Origin: CAZJBS01 sp964544475
GTDB lineage: Bacteria > CLD3 > SB21
NCBI GenBank assembly: GCA_964544475.1
Contig: CAZJBS010000027.1
Span: 1 to 41,273 of the forward strand
Length of the DNA stretch: 41,273 nt
Direction of reading: 5' to 3'
The first letter of the stretch is position 1; every line of letters starts with the position of its first letter. This document shows positions 25,571-34,081 of this stretch, piece by piece. Made by a program: the position numbers and the translations under genes. The notes beneath the pieces were generated by a model. That model had not been told where the DNA came from. It did no database searches and saw nothing but the letters and a program-made list of their open reading frames with translations.

Positions 25571-25614
25571 CCGCAAAGTTCGTTTGCGGGTCAGGCGACT
25601 CTCCTTTGCGGGAG
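25571..25614 (+). promoter_or_regulatory. Structured RNA element with alternative pairing, glnB-glnA gap
   Basis: CCGCAAA (25571-25577) pairs perfectly with TTTGCGG (25583-25589) around a 5-base loop. The same TTTGCGGG octamer recurs at 25605-25612, where it sits in the loop and 3' arm of a second small hairpin (CTCC 25601-25604 with GGAG 25611-25614). The 5' arm could therefore pair with either copy. A strong terminator follows at 25632. This looks like a switchable leader or a structured 3' end; which one is not decided by sequence. Confidence 0.4.
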
Positions 25615-25631
25615 CTTCCTAGGGATTTTAG

Positions 25632-25660
25632 CCCCTTTCCAAATTGGAAAGGGGTTTTTT
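25632..25660 (+). terminator. Intrinsic terminator after glnB
   Basis: A 9-bp perfect stem (CCCCTTTCC 25632-25640, GGAAAGGGG 25646-25654), a 5-base loop, then six T residues (25655-25660). It lies between glnB and glnA and would limit read-through into glnA unless it is antagonised. Confidence 0.88.
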
Positions 25661-25661
25661 G

Positions 25662-25689
25662 TTGTCATCATTAGCGCACCACATATTAA
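25662..25689 (+). promoter_or_regulatory. Predicted promoter of glnA
   Basis: TTGTCA (25662-25667), 16-base spacer, TATTAA (25684-25689), directly after the glnB terminator. Transcription would start near 25696, giving a very short leader before the ribosome site at 25701-25706. No sigma-54 box (GG-N10-GC) is evident here. Confidence 0.4.
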
Positions 25690-25715
25690 TATCATAACGT
25701 AAGGAGCCAATGAAT

Positions 25716-27137
25716 ATGAGCAGCGATCTTGCCAAGGGTGTTCTGGATATGGCAAAAAAGAAAGACGTCAAAGTCGTCGACTTCAAATTCGTGGACCTTG
25801 TCGGCGTCTGGCAGCACTTTTCAGTGCCGGTCGGCGAGTTGACGGATGACGTTTTTGAAAATGGACTAGGTTTCGACGGATCCAGTATCCGGGGATGGAA
25901 GGCCATCAACGAAAGCGACATGCTCGTAATTCCGGATCCAGCGACCGCTCTTGTTGATCCGTTCCAATTCCCAACCACGCTCAGCCTTGTTTGCGATATT
26001 CACGAACCACTGACCAAAGAGCGTTTCCGCCGGTGCCCCCGAGGTATCGCGGCGAATGCTGAGAACTATCTCAAGTCGACCGGGCTGGCCGATACGGCCT
26101 ATCTGGGGCCGGAGGCGGAATTCTTCATCTTCGATGACGTACGATTTGACCAGACCCAAAACGCTGGTTATTACTACATCGATTCCATAGAAGGTGTGTG
26201 GAATCGGGGCAGGGAAGAACACCCAAACCAGGGTTACAAAATCCGGAACAAGGAGGGCTATTTTCCCGTACCGCCGGCCGACCAGTTCCAGAACATGCGC
26301 AACGAGATGATCATGATCATGGAGGAATGCGGCCTCAAGGTGGAACGGCATCACCATGAGGTGGCCACGGCGGGTCAGGCCGAAATTGACTACCGATTCA
26401 ACGCCCTGAAGCGCTGCGGTGATGATATGATGCTTTTCAAATACATCATAAAGAATGTGGCCGCGAAACACGGAAAAACCGCCACATTTATGCCCAAGCC
26501 GATTTTTGGCGACAATGGCAGTGGTATGCATGTGCATGTCAGTTTGTGGAAAGCCGGCCAGCCGCTCTTCGCCGGCAATCAATACGCGGGTTTGAGCGAA
26601 ATGGCCCTGTATTTCATAGGCGGAATTCTCAAGCACACCAAAGCGCTGAATGCCCTGGCCAACCCGACAACGAATTCGTACAAACGCCTGACGCCGGGTT
26701 TTGAAGCGCCGGTCAACCTTGCTTACTCTCAGAGCAATCGAAGCGCGGCCGTCCGGATACCCATGTATTCCACCAGTCCAAAATCCAAACGCATCGAATA
26801 CCGGTGTCCCGATCCTTCCTGCAATCCTTACCTTGCTTTTTCAGCGATTGTGATGGCCGGCGTCGACGGCATTGTGAACAAAATCCATCCCGGCAACCCG
26901 CTGGATAAGAACATCTACGATCTGGAACCTGAAGAACTGGCCAAAGTTCCGAGCACCTGTGCGTCATTGGACGAGGCACTAAAGGCCTTGGAAAACGATT
27001 ACGAGTTTTTGCTCAAGGGCGACGTCTTTTCAGAGGATGTGGTTCAGACGTGGATACAATACAAGCGCGACCATGAGGTCAATGCGTTGCGTCTGCGACC
27101 TCATCCATACGAATTTGCCCTGTATTATGACATTTGA
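25716..27137 (+). CDS. glnA: Glutamine synthetase type I
   Basis: Makes glutamine from glutamate, ammonia and ATP; a dodecamer of GSI type, 473 residues. Visible marks are GFDGSSIRGW near 54-63, the metal ligand region GPEAEFFIFD, the glutamate-site NGSGMHVHVSLW, NRSAAVRIP, and the adenylylation-type tyrosine in KNIYDLEPEE (codon 26916-26918). The tyrosine and the insert before it place it in the GSI-beta group. Two in-frame ATGs occur at 25710 and 25716. AAGGAG at 25701-25706 is 9 bases from the second and 3 from the first, so I chose the second. A clear terminator follows at 27159-27193. P-II control is suggested by the neighbouring glnB. Confidence 0.96.
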   Translation: MSSDLAKGVLDMAKKKDVKVVDFKFVDLVGVWQHFSVPVGELTDDVFENGLGFDGSSIRGWKAINESDMLVIPDPATALVDPFQFPTTLSLVCDIHEPLTKERFRRCPRGIAANAENYLKSTGLADTAYLGPEAEFFIFDDVRFDQTQNAGYYYIDSIEGVWNRGREEHPNQGYKIRNKEGYFPVPPADQFQNMRNEMIMIMEECGLKVERHHHEVATAGQAEIDYRFNALKRCGDDMMLFKYIIKNVAAKHGKTATFMPKPIFGDNGSGMHVHVSLWKAGQPLFAGNQYAGLSEMALYFIGGILKHTKALNALANPTTNSYKRLTPGFEAPVNLAYSQSNRSAAVRIPMYSTSPKSKRIEYRCPDPSCNPYLAFSAIVMAGVDGIVNKIHPGNPLDKNIYDLEPEELAKVPSTCASLDEALKALENDYEFLLKGDVFSEDVVQTWIQYKRDHEVNALRLRPHPYEFALYYDI

Positions 27138-27158
27138 TAGCATTTCGAGCAGATCTTT

Positions 27159-27193
27159 AGCCGGAATGGATTTCTCATTCCGGCTTTTTTTTT
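27159..27193 (+). terminator. Intrinsic terminator after glnA
   Basis: A 10-bp perfect stem (AGCCGGAATG 27159-27168, CATTCCGGCT 27176-27185) with a 7-base loop and eight T residues (27186-27193). The T-run overlaps the -35 box of the prfB promoter. Confidence 0.92.
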
Positions 27194-27220
27194 GACTTTT
27201 CAGTCAATTTTCGATACTAT
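27192..27220 (+). promoter_or_regulatory. Predicted sigma-70 promoter of prfB
   Basis: TTGACT (27192-27197), 17-base spacer, TACTAT (27215-27220). The leader would be about 31 bases to the ATG at 27258. The same spot holds the T-run of the glnA terminator, an economical back-to-back arrangement. Confidence 0.6.
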
Positions 27221-27257
27221 TGCTAAATTTTTCAGCCTGTGATCCATAAGGAAAGCC

Positions 27258-28365
27258 ATGATTGAGATTTCCGACATCGAAAACCAACTGGACAGGATTC
27301 GCAAGAAAATATCCGAGATGCGGGGGTATCTTTGACATCGAACGACGAGAGACGCGCATTGCTGAGCTTGAGCACCTGAGTACAGCGACGGATTTCTGGA
27401 GCGACAATCAGCGGGCCCAGCAAATCATGCAGGAAATTTCTTCCCAACGAGGGTGGGTCGATGGATGGCGCAAGATGGATGCGCAATGCGAAGATCTGAA
27501 CATGTTATTGGAAATTGCCGAAGAAGAAAGCGATGAAGAATCCCTGGCGTCCATCCACCAGGAACTTCAAGAACTCGACCACGCCCTCTCCCAACTGGAA
27601 CTGCGGGCTTTCTTCACCAACCCCGAAGACGTCAAGAACGCGATCCTGACCATTCACCCCGGCGCCGGCGGCACGGAATCCCAGGACTGGGCCGAGATGC
27701 TGATGCGCTTGTATCAGCGCTGGGCGTCCAAACACGGATTTGGACTGGAAGTACTCGATTTGCTTGACGGGGAAGGCGCCGGTATCAAAAGTGTGACTAT
27801 GGAAATCACCGGAGAATTTGCCTATGGATTTCTCAAGTGCGAGAGCGGGGTGCACCGACTGGTGCGGATTTCGCCGTTCGATTCCAACGCCCGCCGTCAC
27901 ACATCGTTTGCCAGCGTGTTTGCCATGCCGGAAATGGACGAAACGGAGGCACACATCGACATCAATCCTTCCGATCTCAAATTGGACACCTACCGATCCG
28001 GTGGCAAGGGAGGACAGAATGTCAACAAGGTGGAAACGGCTGTGCGCCTGACACACCTGCCAACGGGCATCGTCGTCGCCTGTCAAAGCGAGCGGTCGCA
28101 ACACAAGAATCGTGAAATTGCTATGCGCTTGCTCATTTCCAAGTTGTATCAATTGCAGAAGAAAGCCGAACGTGAGAAGTTGGACAAGATCGAAGCCAGC
28201 AAAACGGACATTGCCTGGGGCAACCAGATTCGATCGTACGTGTTTCACCCTTACAATCTCGTCAAAGACCATCGTACCGACGTCGAAACGAGCAATGTTC
28301 AGGCTGTCATGGAGGGTGATATTGACACGTTCATTGAAGCTGTGTTGAAAAGCAAGAGCGCCTGA
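27258..28365 (+). CDS. prfB: Peptide chain release factor 2, with programmed +1 frameshift
   Basis: Reads UGA and UAA stop codons and releases the finished chain. Translation starts at ATG 27258 (AAGGA just upstream). It meets an in-frame TGA as codon 26 (27333-27335) and must shift +1 at CTT to continue through GAC, giving 368 residues in all. The long second frame alone lacks a proper start. Function is clear from GGQ at 251-253 (within SGGKGGQNVNKVET) and the stop-codon-reading SPF in VRISPFDSNARRHTSF. hemN and argS follow on the same strand, so all three may share a transcript. Gene callers will usually truncate the first 25 codons or split the gene. Confidence 0.95.
27322..27336 (+). other. 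prfB: prfB autoregulatory frameshift site
   Basis: The mRNA shows a Shine-Dalgarno-like GGGGG (27322-27326), then TAT, the slippery CTT (27330-27332), TGA (27333-27335) and C. This matches the classical site closely, including the 3-base spacing and the C after TGA. Low RF2 slows stopping at TGA and lets the ribosome slip +1, so RF2 controls its own synthesis. Confidence 0.95.
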
Positions 28366-28391
28366 TTCATTCAGTATCACAAAGACCCAAT

Positions 28392-29777
28392 ATGATTCCC
28401 ATATCCATAGATACGCTGATGAAGTACAATGTGGCGGGCCCCCGTTACACAAGCTACCCTACGGCCCCCGATTGGAAAGGCCTTTTTGGTGTAGCTGAAT
28501 ACAACGATGCTCTCCGGTTATTGGCCGAAGCCGATGAGGACAGGCCGATTTCCATCTACGTGCACATCCCGTTCTGTTCTCAACGCTGTCTTTTCTGCGC
28601 GTGTAACGTCATCGTCCGCGAAGACCATCGTGACGCAGAACCGTATGTGCAATATCTTATCCGCGAGATCGAAATGGTTCGCCGGCAGGTGGGCCGGCAG
28701 AACAAAATTATTCAACTGCATTGGGGCGGAGGTACGCCGACGTTTTTGTCGGTCGAGCAGATCAAACGCATTTACACGACCCTGCAACGTCATTTTGAAA
28801 TCCTGCCCGATAGCGAAGTGGCCATCGAAATCGACCCTTGTGTGACATCCAATGAACAACTGGAACTCCTCAAAAGTTTAGGGTTCAACCGCGTCAGCAT
28901 GGGTGTGCAGGATTTCAACGAAGACACACAAAACGCCGTTCGACGGGTACAAGCCGAAGACCTTACGGCCAACATGGTCGACCACTGTCGCAAGATCGGC
29001 ATTGGCAGCATCAACCTCGATTTGATATACGGATTGCCCTATCAAACGGTCGAGACGTTCTCAGAAACCATACGGCGCATTCTCCAGATTTCCCCGGATC
29101 GTGTGGCCCTCTTCAGTTTCGCGCACGTGCCGTGGATCGTTCCGCACCAAAACCTGATGCCGTCGGAACATATGCCGGACGCGCGGCAAAAATTCGAAAT
29201 TTTCCTGGAAGCCCGGAATGCCTTTGCGCGAAGTGGCTATCGACACATCGGCATGGACCATTTTGCCAAACCCAACGATGCGATGACCAGGGCCCTGGAG
29301 CAAAAAAAGCTGCATCGCAATTTCATGGGTTATACACTCAAACCGGCCGACAATCTGATTGGATTGGGTATGACGTCTATTGGATACGTCTCCGAAGCAT
29401 TTGCACAGAATGAAAAAGTCATCCGCAAGTACTTCCGGCTCATCGATCAGGGGCAACTCCCGGTCGTAAAGGGATACAAACTGAACAACGATGATTTGCG
29501 GCGTCAGTTTGTCATCATGTCGCTCATGTGCAACTTTGAAGTCTCGCTCGTGGAGTTCCAGCGGCGCTTCGGAGATTCGTTTCCAGAGTACTTCCGCTCA
29601 GAGTTGCCGGACCTGATGCCGTTTGTAGAAGACGGGTTCATCACGATTTCCGAAGAGACCATTTCTGCCACAGAGATCGGCATGCTATTCATCCGCAACA
29701 TCGCCATGACGTTTGACCGCTTCCTGAGAGAAAAAGAGAAAAAGCAGGAACCCTTGCGCTATTCCAAGACCGTTTGA
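28392..29777 (+). CDS. hemN: Oxygen-independent coproporphyrinogen III oxidase
   Basis: Radical-SAM enzyme that decarboxylates coproporphyrinogen III to protoporphyrinogen IX without oxygen. It is 461 residues, the true HemN length. The iron-sulfur motif CSQRCLFCAC gives Cys62, Cys66 and Cys69 plus the HemN-specific Cys71. VAGPRYTSYPTAPDW near the start, GGGTPTFLS, and the PYGLPYQT-like IYGLPYQTVETF are also typical. It therefore differs from the shorter HemW-type relatives that lack activity. It lies 26 bases after prfB with no visible ribosome site. hemL and hemE lie 8-12 kb further on, so haem synthesis genes are spread over this region. Confidence 0.94.
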   Translation: MIPISIDTLMKYNVAGPRYTSYPTAPDWKGLFGVAEYNDALRLLAEADEDRPISIYVHIPFCSQRCLFCACNVIVREDHRDAEPYVQYLIREIEMVRRQVGRQNKIIQLHWGGGTPTFLSVEQIKRIYTTLQRHFEILPDSEVAIEIDPCVTSNEQLELLKSLGFNRVSMGVQDFNEDTQNAVRRVQAEDLTANMVDHCRKIGIGSINLDLIYGLPYQTVETFSETIRRILQISPDRVALFSFAHVPWIVPHQNLMPSEHMPDARQKFEIFLEARNAFARSGYRHIGMDHFAKPNDAMTRALEQKKLHRNFMGYTLKPADNLIGLGMTSIGYVSEAFAQNEKVIRKYFRLIDQGQLPVVKGYKLNNDDLRRQFVIMSLMCNFEVSLVEFQRRFGDSFPEYFRSELPDLMPFVEDGFITISEETISATEIGMLFIRNIAMTFDRFLREKEKKQEPLRYSKTV

Positions 29778-29832
29778 CGACTATTTTTCTCGCCATGCCC
29801 TCCGATTTCAAACCACAGGAAGACCGCATTAG

Positions 29833-31530
29833 ATGAAAGCGTATCTTACGGCCCAGCTGCGCCAGGCTTTTGGCAAAATCAACATCGCTCCCCCCGACGA
29901 CATCGTATTCACAAAGACCAGGGATAAACAATTTGGCGACGTATCTACGAATGTCGCCATGACGCTGGCCAAATCGTTGAAAGCCCATCCGCGTGAATTG
30001 GCCTTGCAAATCATCGAGAGTCTCGAACTGGACCCCGATAAGATCATCAAAGCCGAAGTGGCCGGCGGAGGATTCATTAATTTCTTTTACCACGGCCATT
30101 ACCTGAACGATCAACTCCGAGCCATACTTCAATCCGCCGAAGGGCACGGCAAGCACATGCTCCCCGCGCCCCGCCGCGTGAATGTCGAATTTGTGAGCGC
30201 CAATCCGACGGGCCCTTTATCCATCGGCCATGGGCGTCAGGCCGTGCTCGGCGACGTCATTTGCCGCATCCTGTCCAATGCGGGATGCCAGGTCACCCGC
30301 GAGTACTATTTCAACAATGCCGGAGCCCAGATGAAACGACTCGGTGAGAGCGTTCGCCTGAGGTACCTTGAGCTTCTGGGAGAAAAGATCGCATTTCCGG
30401 ACAAACATTATGAAGGCGAGTACCTCATCGAAATCGCACGGTCCATCATGGCTGCCCATGGCGAATCCTGGCGCCACTTTGATTACGTGCCGTTCAAGGA
30501 TACGGCGGAATCCGTTCTCTTCGCCCAGATCAAGACTGTTTTGCACAGACTGGGACTCGATTTTGATGTTTACTATAACGAGGACACCCTTTATAAGGAG
30601 GGTCGGATTGAGCGGATTGTGCAGGCCTTCAAAGAAAGAAGGCTCACCTATGAACAGGAAGGCGCGTTGTGGCTGAAGACATCTCAGATTCAGTATGATT
30701 TTGGTTCGCCGCCAGAGAATGACAAAGTGATCGTCAAGGCCACCGGCGAGCCTACGTATCGTTTGCCGGATATGGCTTATCATATCACCAAATTCGAGCG
30801 GGGTTTCGACCAGATTGTCGATATTTTCGGCGCCGATCACATTGCCGAATACCCCGACGTTTTGGCCGGACTCCAGGCGCTGGGTTATGATACGTCAAAG
30901 ATTCGTGTGCTCATTCACCAGTTTGTGACCCTGATGAAGGAAGGGGAAGTATTGAAGATGTCGAAGCGTCTGGCGAATTATGTTACCATCGACGAAATGT
31001 TGGACCTCCTGGGCGCGGATGTCCTTCGATATTTTCTCATCATGCGAAGCCACCATTCCCACCTGAATTTTGATCTGGAGCTTGCCCAGAAGCAGACCAT
31101 GGACAATCCGGCCTACTATGTGCAGAATGCTCATGCCCGCATTTGTTCTATCGAAGCCAAAGCAATTTCCAAAGGACTGAACTTGGCTAATATAGACCAA
31201 GCCGATCTTGGCCGATTGAATGCCCGACCGGAGCATGATATCATCAGCAAATTGATGGAATTCCCTGATCTCACCGAGCGATTGGCGCGAACGCTGGAGG
31301 CCCACCCTCTTACGACGTACCTGGAGGAACTGGCCGGACTGTATCATCATTACCAGACGGCCGGAAAGAAAGATGACCGCCTGCGCGTGATCACGCCTGA
31401 TGAAGGTCTGACCTATGCGCGCCTGGCGTTGTGCAGGGCCACCAGACTGACGCTGGCGAACGGACTTCAATTACTGGGAGTGTCTGCTCCGACCTACATG
31501 AAACGTCTCGAGGGGGAAACGGAAGACTGA
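29833..31530 (+). CDS. argS: Arginyl-tRNA synthetase
   Basis: Charges tRNA-Arg; class I synthetase of 565 residues. The N-terminal Add-1 domain (about 1-95) leads into FVSANPTGPLSIGHGRQA, which holds the signature normally written HIGH. Here the first position is Ser130 (SIGH), with Gly132 and His133 kept. KMSKR is present in VLKMSKRLANYVTIDEML. The C-terminal anticodon-binding domain ends LLGVSAPTYM in the family manner. AGGA about 12 bases before the ATG is a weak ribosome site. It converges on grpE with 15 bases between stops and follows hemN by 55 bases. Confidence 0.95.
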   Translation: MKAYLTAQLRQAFGKINIAPPDDIVFTKTRDKQFGDVSTNVAMTLAKSLKAHPRELALQIIESLELDPDKIIKAEVAGGGFINFFYHGHYLNDQLRAILQSAEGHGKHMLPAPRRVNVEFVSANPTGPLSIGHGRQAVLGDVICRILSNAGCQVTREYYFNNAGAQMKRLGESVRLRYLELLGEKIAFPDKHYEGEYLIEIARSIMAAHGESWRHFDYVPFKDTAESVLFAQIKTVLHRLGLDFDVYYNEDTLYKEGRIERIVQAFKERRLTYEQEGALWLKTSQIQYDFGSPPENDKVIVKATGEPTYRLPDMAYHITKFERGFDQIVDIFGADHIAEYPDVLAGLQALGYDTSKIRVLIHQFVTLMKEGEVLKMSKRLANYVTIDEMLDLLGADVLRYFLIMRSHHSHLNFDLELAQKQTMDNPAYYVQNAHARICSIEAKAISKGLNLANIDQADLGRLNARPEHDIISKLMEFPDLTERLARTLEAHPLTTYLEELAGLYHHYQTAGKKDDRLRVITPDEGLTYARLALCRATRLTLANGLQLLGVSAPTYMKRLEGETED

Positions 31531-31545
31531 CCGTTGCGGCAGATT

Positions 31546-32133
31546 TTAGGAATCCGGAAGCTTGCTTACGATGACTTTTGCGTGACGGATGACTTTGTCG
31601 TTCAGGAAATAGCCCTTCTCATGTTCGTCGATCACCGTGTTCGGTTCGACGTCCGTCCGGACGATTTGCATCAGCGCGTCGTGAAGATTCGGATCCAACA
31701 ATTTGCCGACGGACTCCATGGCCTGCAGACCCTTTGACTGAAGCACCTTCATCAACTTGCCACTGATGATCTCCAGTCCCTGAATAAACTGTTCGATATG
31801 CTTGTCCTCGGTCTGCCATTCGCGTGCCGCTTTTATGCCTCGTTCCATATCGTCAATGACCGGCAGCAACTCCGTGATCATCTTCTCGCCTGCGTTTTGG
31901 GTAATCTGGGTGATTTCACGCTGGCTCCGCTTGCGATAATTGTCAAATTCAGCCAGGGTTCTCAGCAATTGGTCATTCAGGATACCCACTTGCTGGCGGA
32001 GTGCTTCCAATTCGGTCTGTCCCTTGCCTTCGGGTGCCTCCTCGGATACGACGGGTTCCTGGACCGCGCCGGCCTCCAGTGGCTCGATTGTTTCTGGCAT
32101 GTCTTCCACGTGATTTGTGTTCTGTTCTTCCAT
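31546..32133 (-). CDS. grpE: Nucleotide exchange factor GrpE
   Basis: Releases ADP from DnaK; 195 residues. The acidic, disordered N-terminus (about 1-45) precedes the long coiled coil (ELEALRQQVGILNDQLLRTL and the region to about 100) and the beta domain ending GYFLNDKVIRHAKVIVSKLP, which is the family signature. It begins 8 bases after the hrcA stop, so the pair is one operon. dnaK and dnaJ are not adjacent: the next gene is argS on the other strand, so this is a truncated form of the usual hrcA-grpE-dnaK-dnaJ order. Confidence 0.95.
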   Translation of the reverse strand: MEEQNTNHVEDMPETIEPLEAGAVQEPVVSEEAPEGKGQTELEALRQQVGILNDQLLRTLAEFDNYRKRSQREITQITQNAGEKMITELLPVIDDMERGIKAAREWQTEDKHIEQFIQGLEIISGKLMKVLQSKGLQAMESVGKLLDPNLHDALMQIVRTDVEPNTVIDEHEKGYFLNDKVIRHAKVIVSKLPDS

Positions 32134-32141
32134 CGTCCTGC

Positions 32142-33197
32142 CTATGCCGGGTTCAGAGCTTTTCCGAGTAATTGAGCCGTGCGATCCACCAAAGGAATGA
32201 TCTTGCCATAGGGCATCCGCCGCGGACCCACGACACCCACGACGCCGTACACACCGCCGACACCATAGTGGGCAGTGACAATGCTGACACCGGGGATATC
32301 GGTTCCATTCTCGGTTCCGATGGTCACACCAACGCCCGGATTAACGGCCCGGCCGGTGAGGTGGTCCACAAGGCGGTCGCTGTCTTCCAGCATTTGAATA
32401 ATCCGCATGGCTTCGTTTTGGCCGGCAAAATCCGGCTTTGCCAGAATGTTGCCCGCACCGGCATAATTCAGCGCGTGTCGCCCGTCGAAATTGAACAATA
32501 GATCCGATGCATTGAGCAAAAGCCTGACAAATCCTCTTTGGTTGTCTTCAAAACGATGGGGCAGATCCTTGAGACGTGCGTCAATCGTGCGGCGGATTTC
32601 CGCCACGGTCAGTCCGCTCAAACGTTCGTTGAGGACACCCCGAATGTCCAACAGGTATTCCCTCGACAGCCGTGCCTGGGCCTCGAGGACGACGGTCTTG
32701 AGCACGCCGGTTTTCAACGTCAACTCGATCAGGATGCGCCCGCCGGAAATGTCCAACAAATCGAGCTTTTCCAACACACCAAGATTGAACCGAGGCGACA
32801 ATATGATGCCGAGTTCATTTGAAATCCTGGCCAATGCACGCGATGTGTAAAACAAAATCTCTTCCACGCCATCCGCTATACCTGTGATACGTTCGCGAAC
32901 CTGACTGACCGCCGCTTGTATGGCCGCTTCCTCCTCCGCGCTTAGCGTTTCAGGATCCAGCATCGCGTCGACGTACGCCCGATATCCCAGATCCGTCGGT
33001 ATCCTGCCAGCGGACTTATGCGGATGTCCAAGATATCCTTTTTCCTCCAGGTCGGCCATGATGTTTCGGATTGTGGCCGGGCTGGATTCGAAGGGCAGCT
33101 GTTTTGAGAGCAAACGGGAGCCGACAGGCGCACCGCTATGAATGTGGTGACGCACCACGTACTTCAGGACAAGTTTTTCGCGTTCTTCTTGATTCAT
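32142..33197 (-). CDS. hrcA: Heat-inducible transcription repressor HrcA
   Basis: A 351-residue repressor that binds CIRCE operators and is kept active by GroEL. A winged-helix domain (KLVLKYVVRHHIHSGAPVGS to about residue 75, containing SSPATIRNIMADLEEKGYL) is followed by a GAF-like dimer domain with an inserted segment. The family ending GPRRMPYGKIIPLVD is present. I start at ATG 33197 (NQEEREKLVLKY) because the open frame to 33227 adds ten residues with no family match. A strong promoter lies upstream, but I find no CIRCE element (TTAGCACTC-N9-GAGTGCTAA) in its leader. Confidence 0.93.
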   Translation of the reverse strand: MNQEEREKLVLKYVVRHHIHSGAPVGSRLLSKQLPFESSPATIRNIMADLEEKGYLGHPHKSAGRIPTDLGYRAYVDAMLDPETLSAEEEAAIQAAVSQVRERITGIADGVEEILFYTSRALARISNELGIILSPRFNLGVLEKLDLLDISGGRILIELTLKTGVLKTVVLEAQARLSREYLLDIRGVLNERLSGLTVAEIRRTIDARLKDLPHRFEDNQRGFVRLLLNASDLLFNFDGRHALNYAGAGNILAKPDFAGQNEAMRIIQMLEDSDRLVDHLTGRAVNPGVGVTIGTENGTDIPGVSIVTAHYGVGGVYGVVGVVGPRRMPYGKIIPLVDRTAQLLGKALNPA

Positions 33198-33264
33198 ATT
33201 CCAATCCCACAGAGCCTTCGAAATCAATGGCCGCGGGCCTCTATCGATCTTTCATGCCGGCGAA

Positions 33265-33293
33265 AACATAGCAAAAATCTCCCCGTTTGTCAA
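33265..33293 (-). promoter_or_regulatory. Predicted sigma-70 promoter of hrcA-grpE
   Basis: Minus strand: TTGACA (33293-33288), 17-base spacer, TATGTT (33270-33265). Transcription would begin near 33258, with a leader of about 60 bases. No CIRCE inverted repeat overlaps it. Confidence 0.6.
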
Positions 33294-33387
33294 GGTATCC
33301 CTCCCGATCGGTCATCGCAACCTTTTGGGGGACCATCCGTATGATTCCATCACAGCTTTCACAACTTTGAAAAATGGAGTGGATAAC

Positions 33388-34077
33388 ATGACGGAGGAAA
33401 CGGTCGCCCGGACCTGGCAACGATCCCAACAGGACAGGATGCTCGCCGGCGTCTGCGGAGGATTGGCCGATTATGCTGGAGCATCCTCTACGCTTGTTCG
33501 GCTTTTGTGGGTCTGTTTTGTATTTGTGAGTGGCGTCGGCGTCGTGGCTTACGTTGCCGCGATGATTCTGGTACCAAAGGGCCCGGAGGCCACGTTGACC
33601 GGGCCTTTTTCAACGGTCCATACGTCACGCTCCGGCGCCAATCAAAGCATGTTTTGGGGCGTTCTTTTGGTTATTTTTGGCTCCGTGTTGTTCCTTGATC
33701 AAATGGACATCACCCGGTTTCGTCACGTATGGCATCACTGGCCTGGGGATCTACTGTGGCCGGCTGTTCTCGTACTGACCGGTTTGGTGTTGATCTTTGG
33801 AGTATTTCGTCACGACGTCATCGGAGACGGGTTAGGGAAAATGGCAGATCTTTCGGGGTTTCGCAGGAGGTCAGCCGGCAAGAAGATATGGGGAGTGTGC
33901 GGCGGCATGGCAGACAAGACGGGCATTGATGTCAATGCGATCCGGGTAGTTTGGGTGGTTCTGACTTTTGCGTCATTTCCAGTCGGAATCTTTTTGTACC
34001 TTGTGATCGGCGTATTGACCGGTGATGAACAAGGTCGACGGGTATTCGGTCATTCGGTTACCTCCAAGTCGATGTAA
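33388..34077 (+). CDS. Membrane protein with two PspC domains
   Basis: A 229-residue protein with a PspC domain at each end. The first is about 15-70 (DRMLAGVCGGLADYAG to VAAMILVPKG) and the second about 162-215 (KKIWGVCGGMADKTGIDVNAIRVVW to YLVIGVLTGD). Between them lie two hydrophobic spans (about 88-105 and 120-142) like the LiaF/LiaI transmembrane region, with MFWGVLLVIFGSVLFLDQMD. PspC proteins respond to membrane stress. I start at ATG 33388, with GGAG 8 bases upstream, because the longer frame (from 33325) lacks a ribosome site. The next gene starts 4 bases after its stop. A tandem arrangement in one chain is less common than a single PspC. Confidence 0.82.
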   Translation: MTEETVARTWQRSQQDRMLAGVCGGLADYAGASSTLVRLLWVCFVFVSGVGVVAYVAAMILVPKGPEATLTGPFSTVHTSRSGANQSMFWGVLLVIFGSVLFLDQMDITRFRHVWHHWPGDLLWPAVLVLTGLVLIFGVFRHDVIGDGLGKMADLSGFRRRSAGKKIWGVCGGMADKTGIDVNAIRVVWVVLTFASFPVGIFLYLVIGVLTGDEQGRRVFGHSVTSKSM

Positions 34078-34081
34078 TCCC

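Noticed and set aside
27262..28365. prfB as a single-frame gene beginning at 27262
   Set aside because: No valid start exists there; the classical frameshift signal and the upstream ATG explain the first 25 codons.
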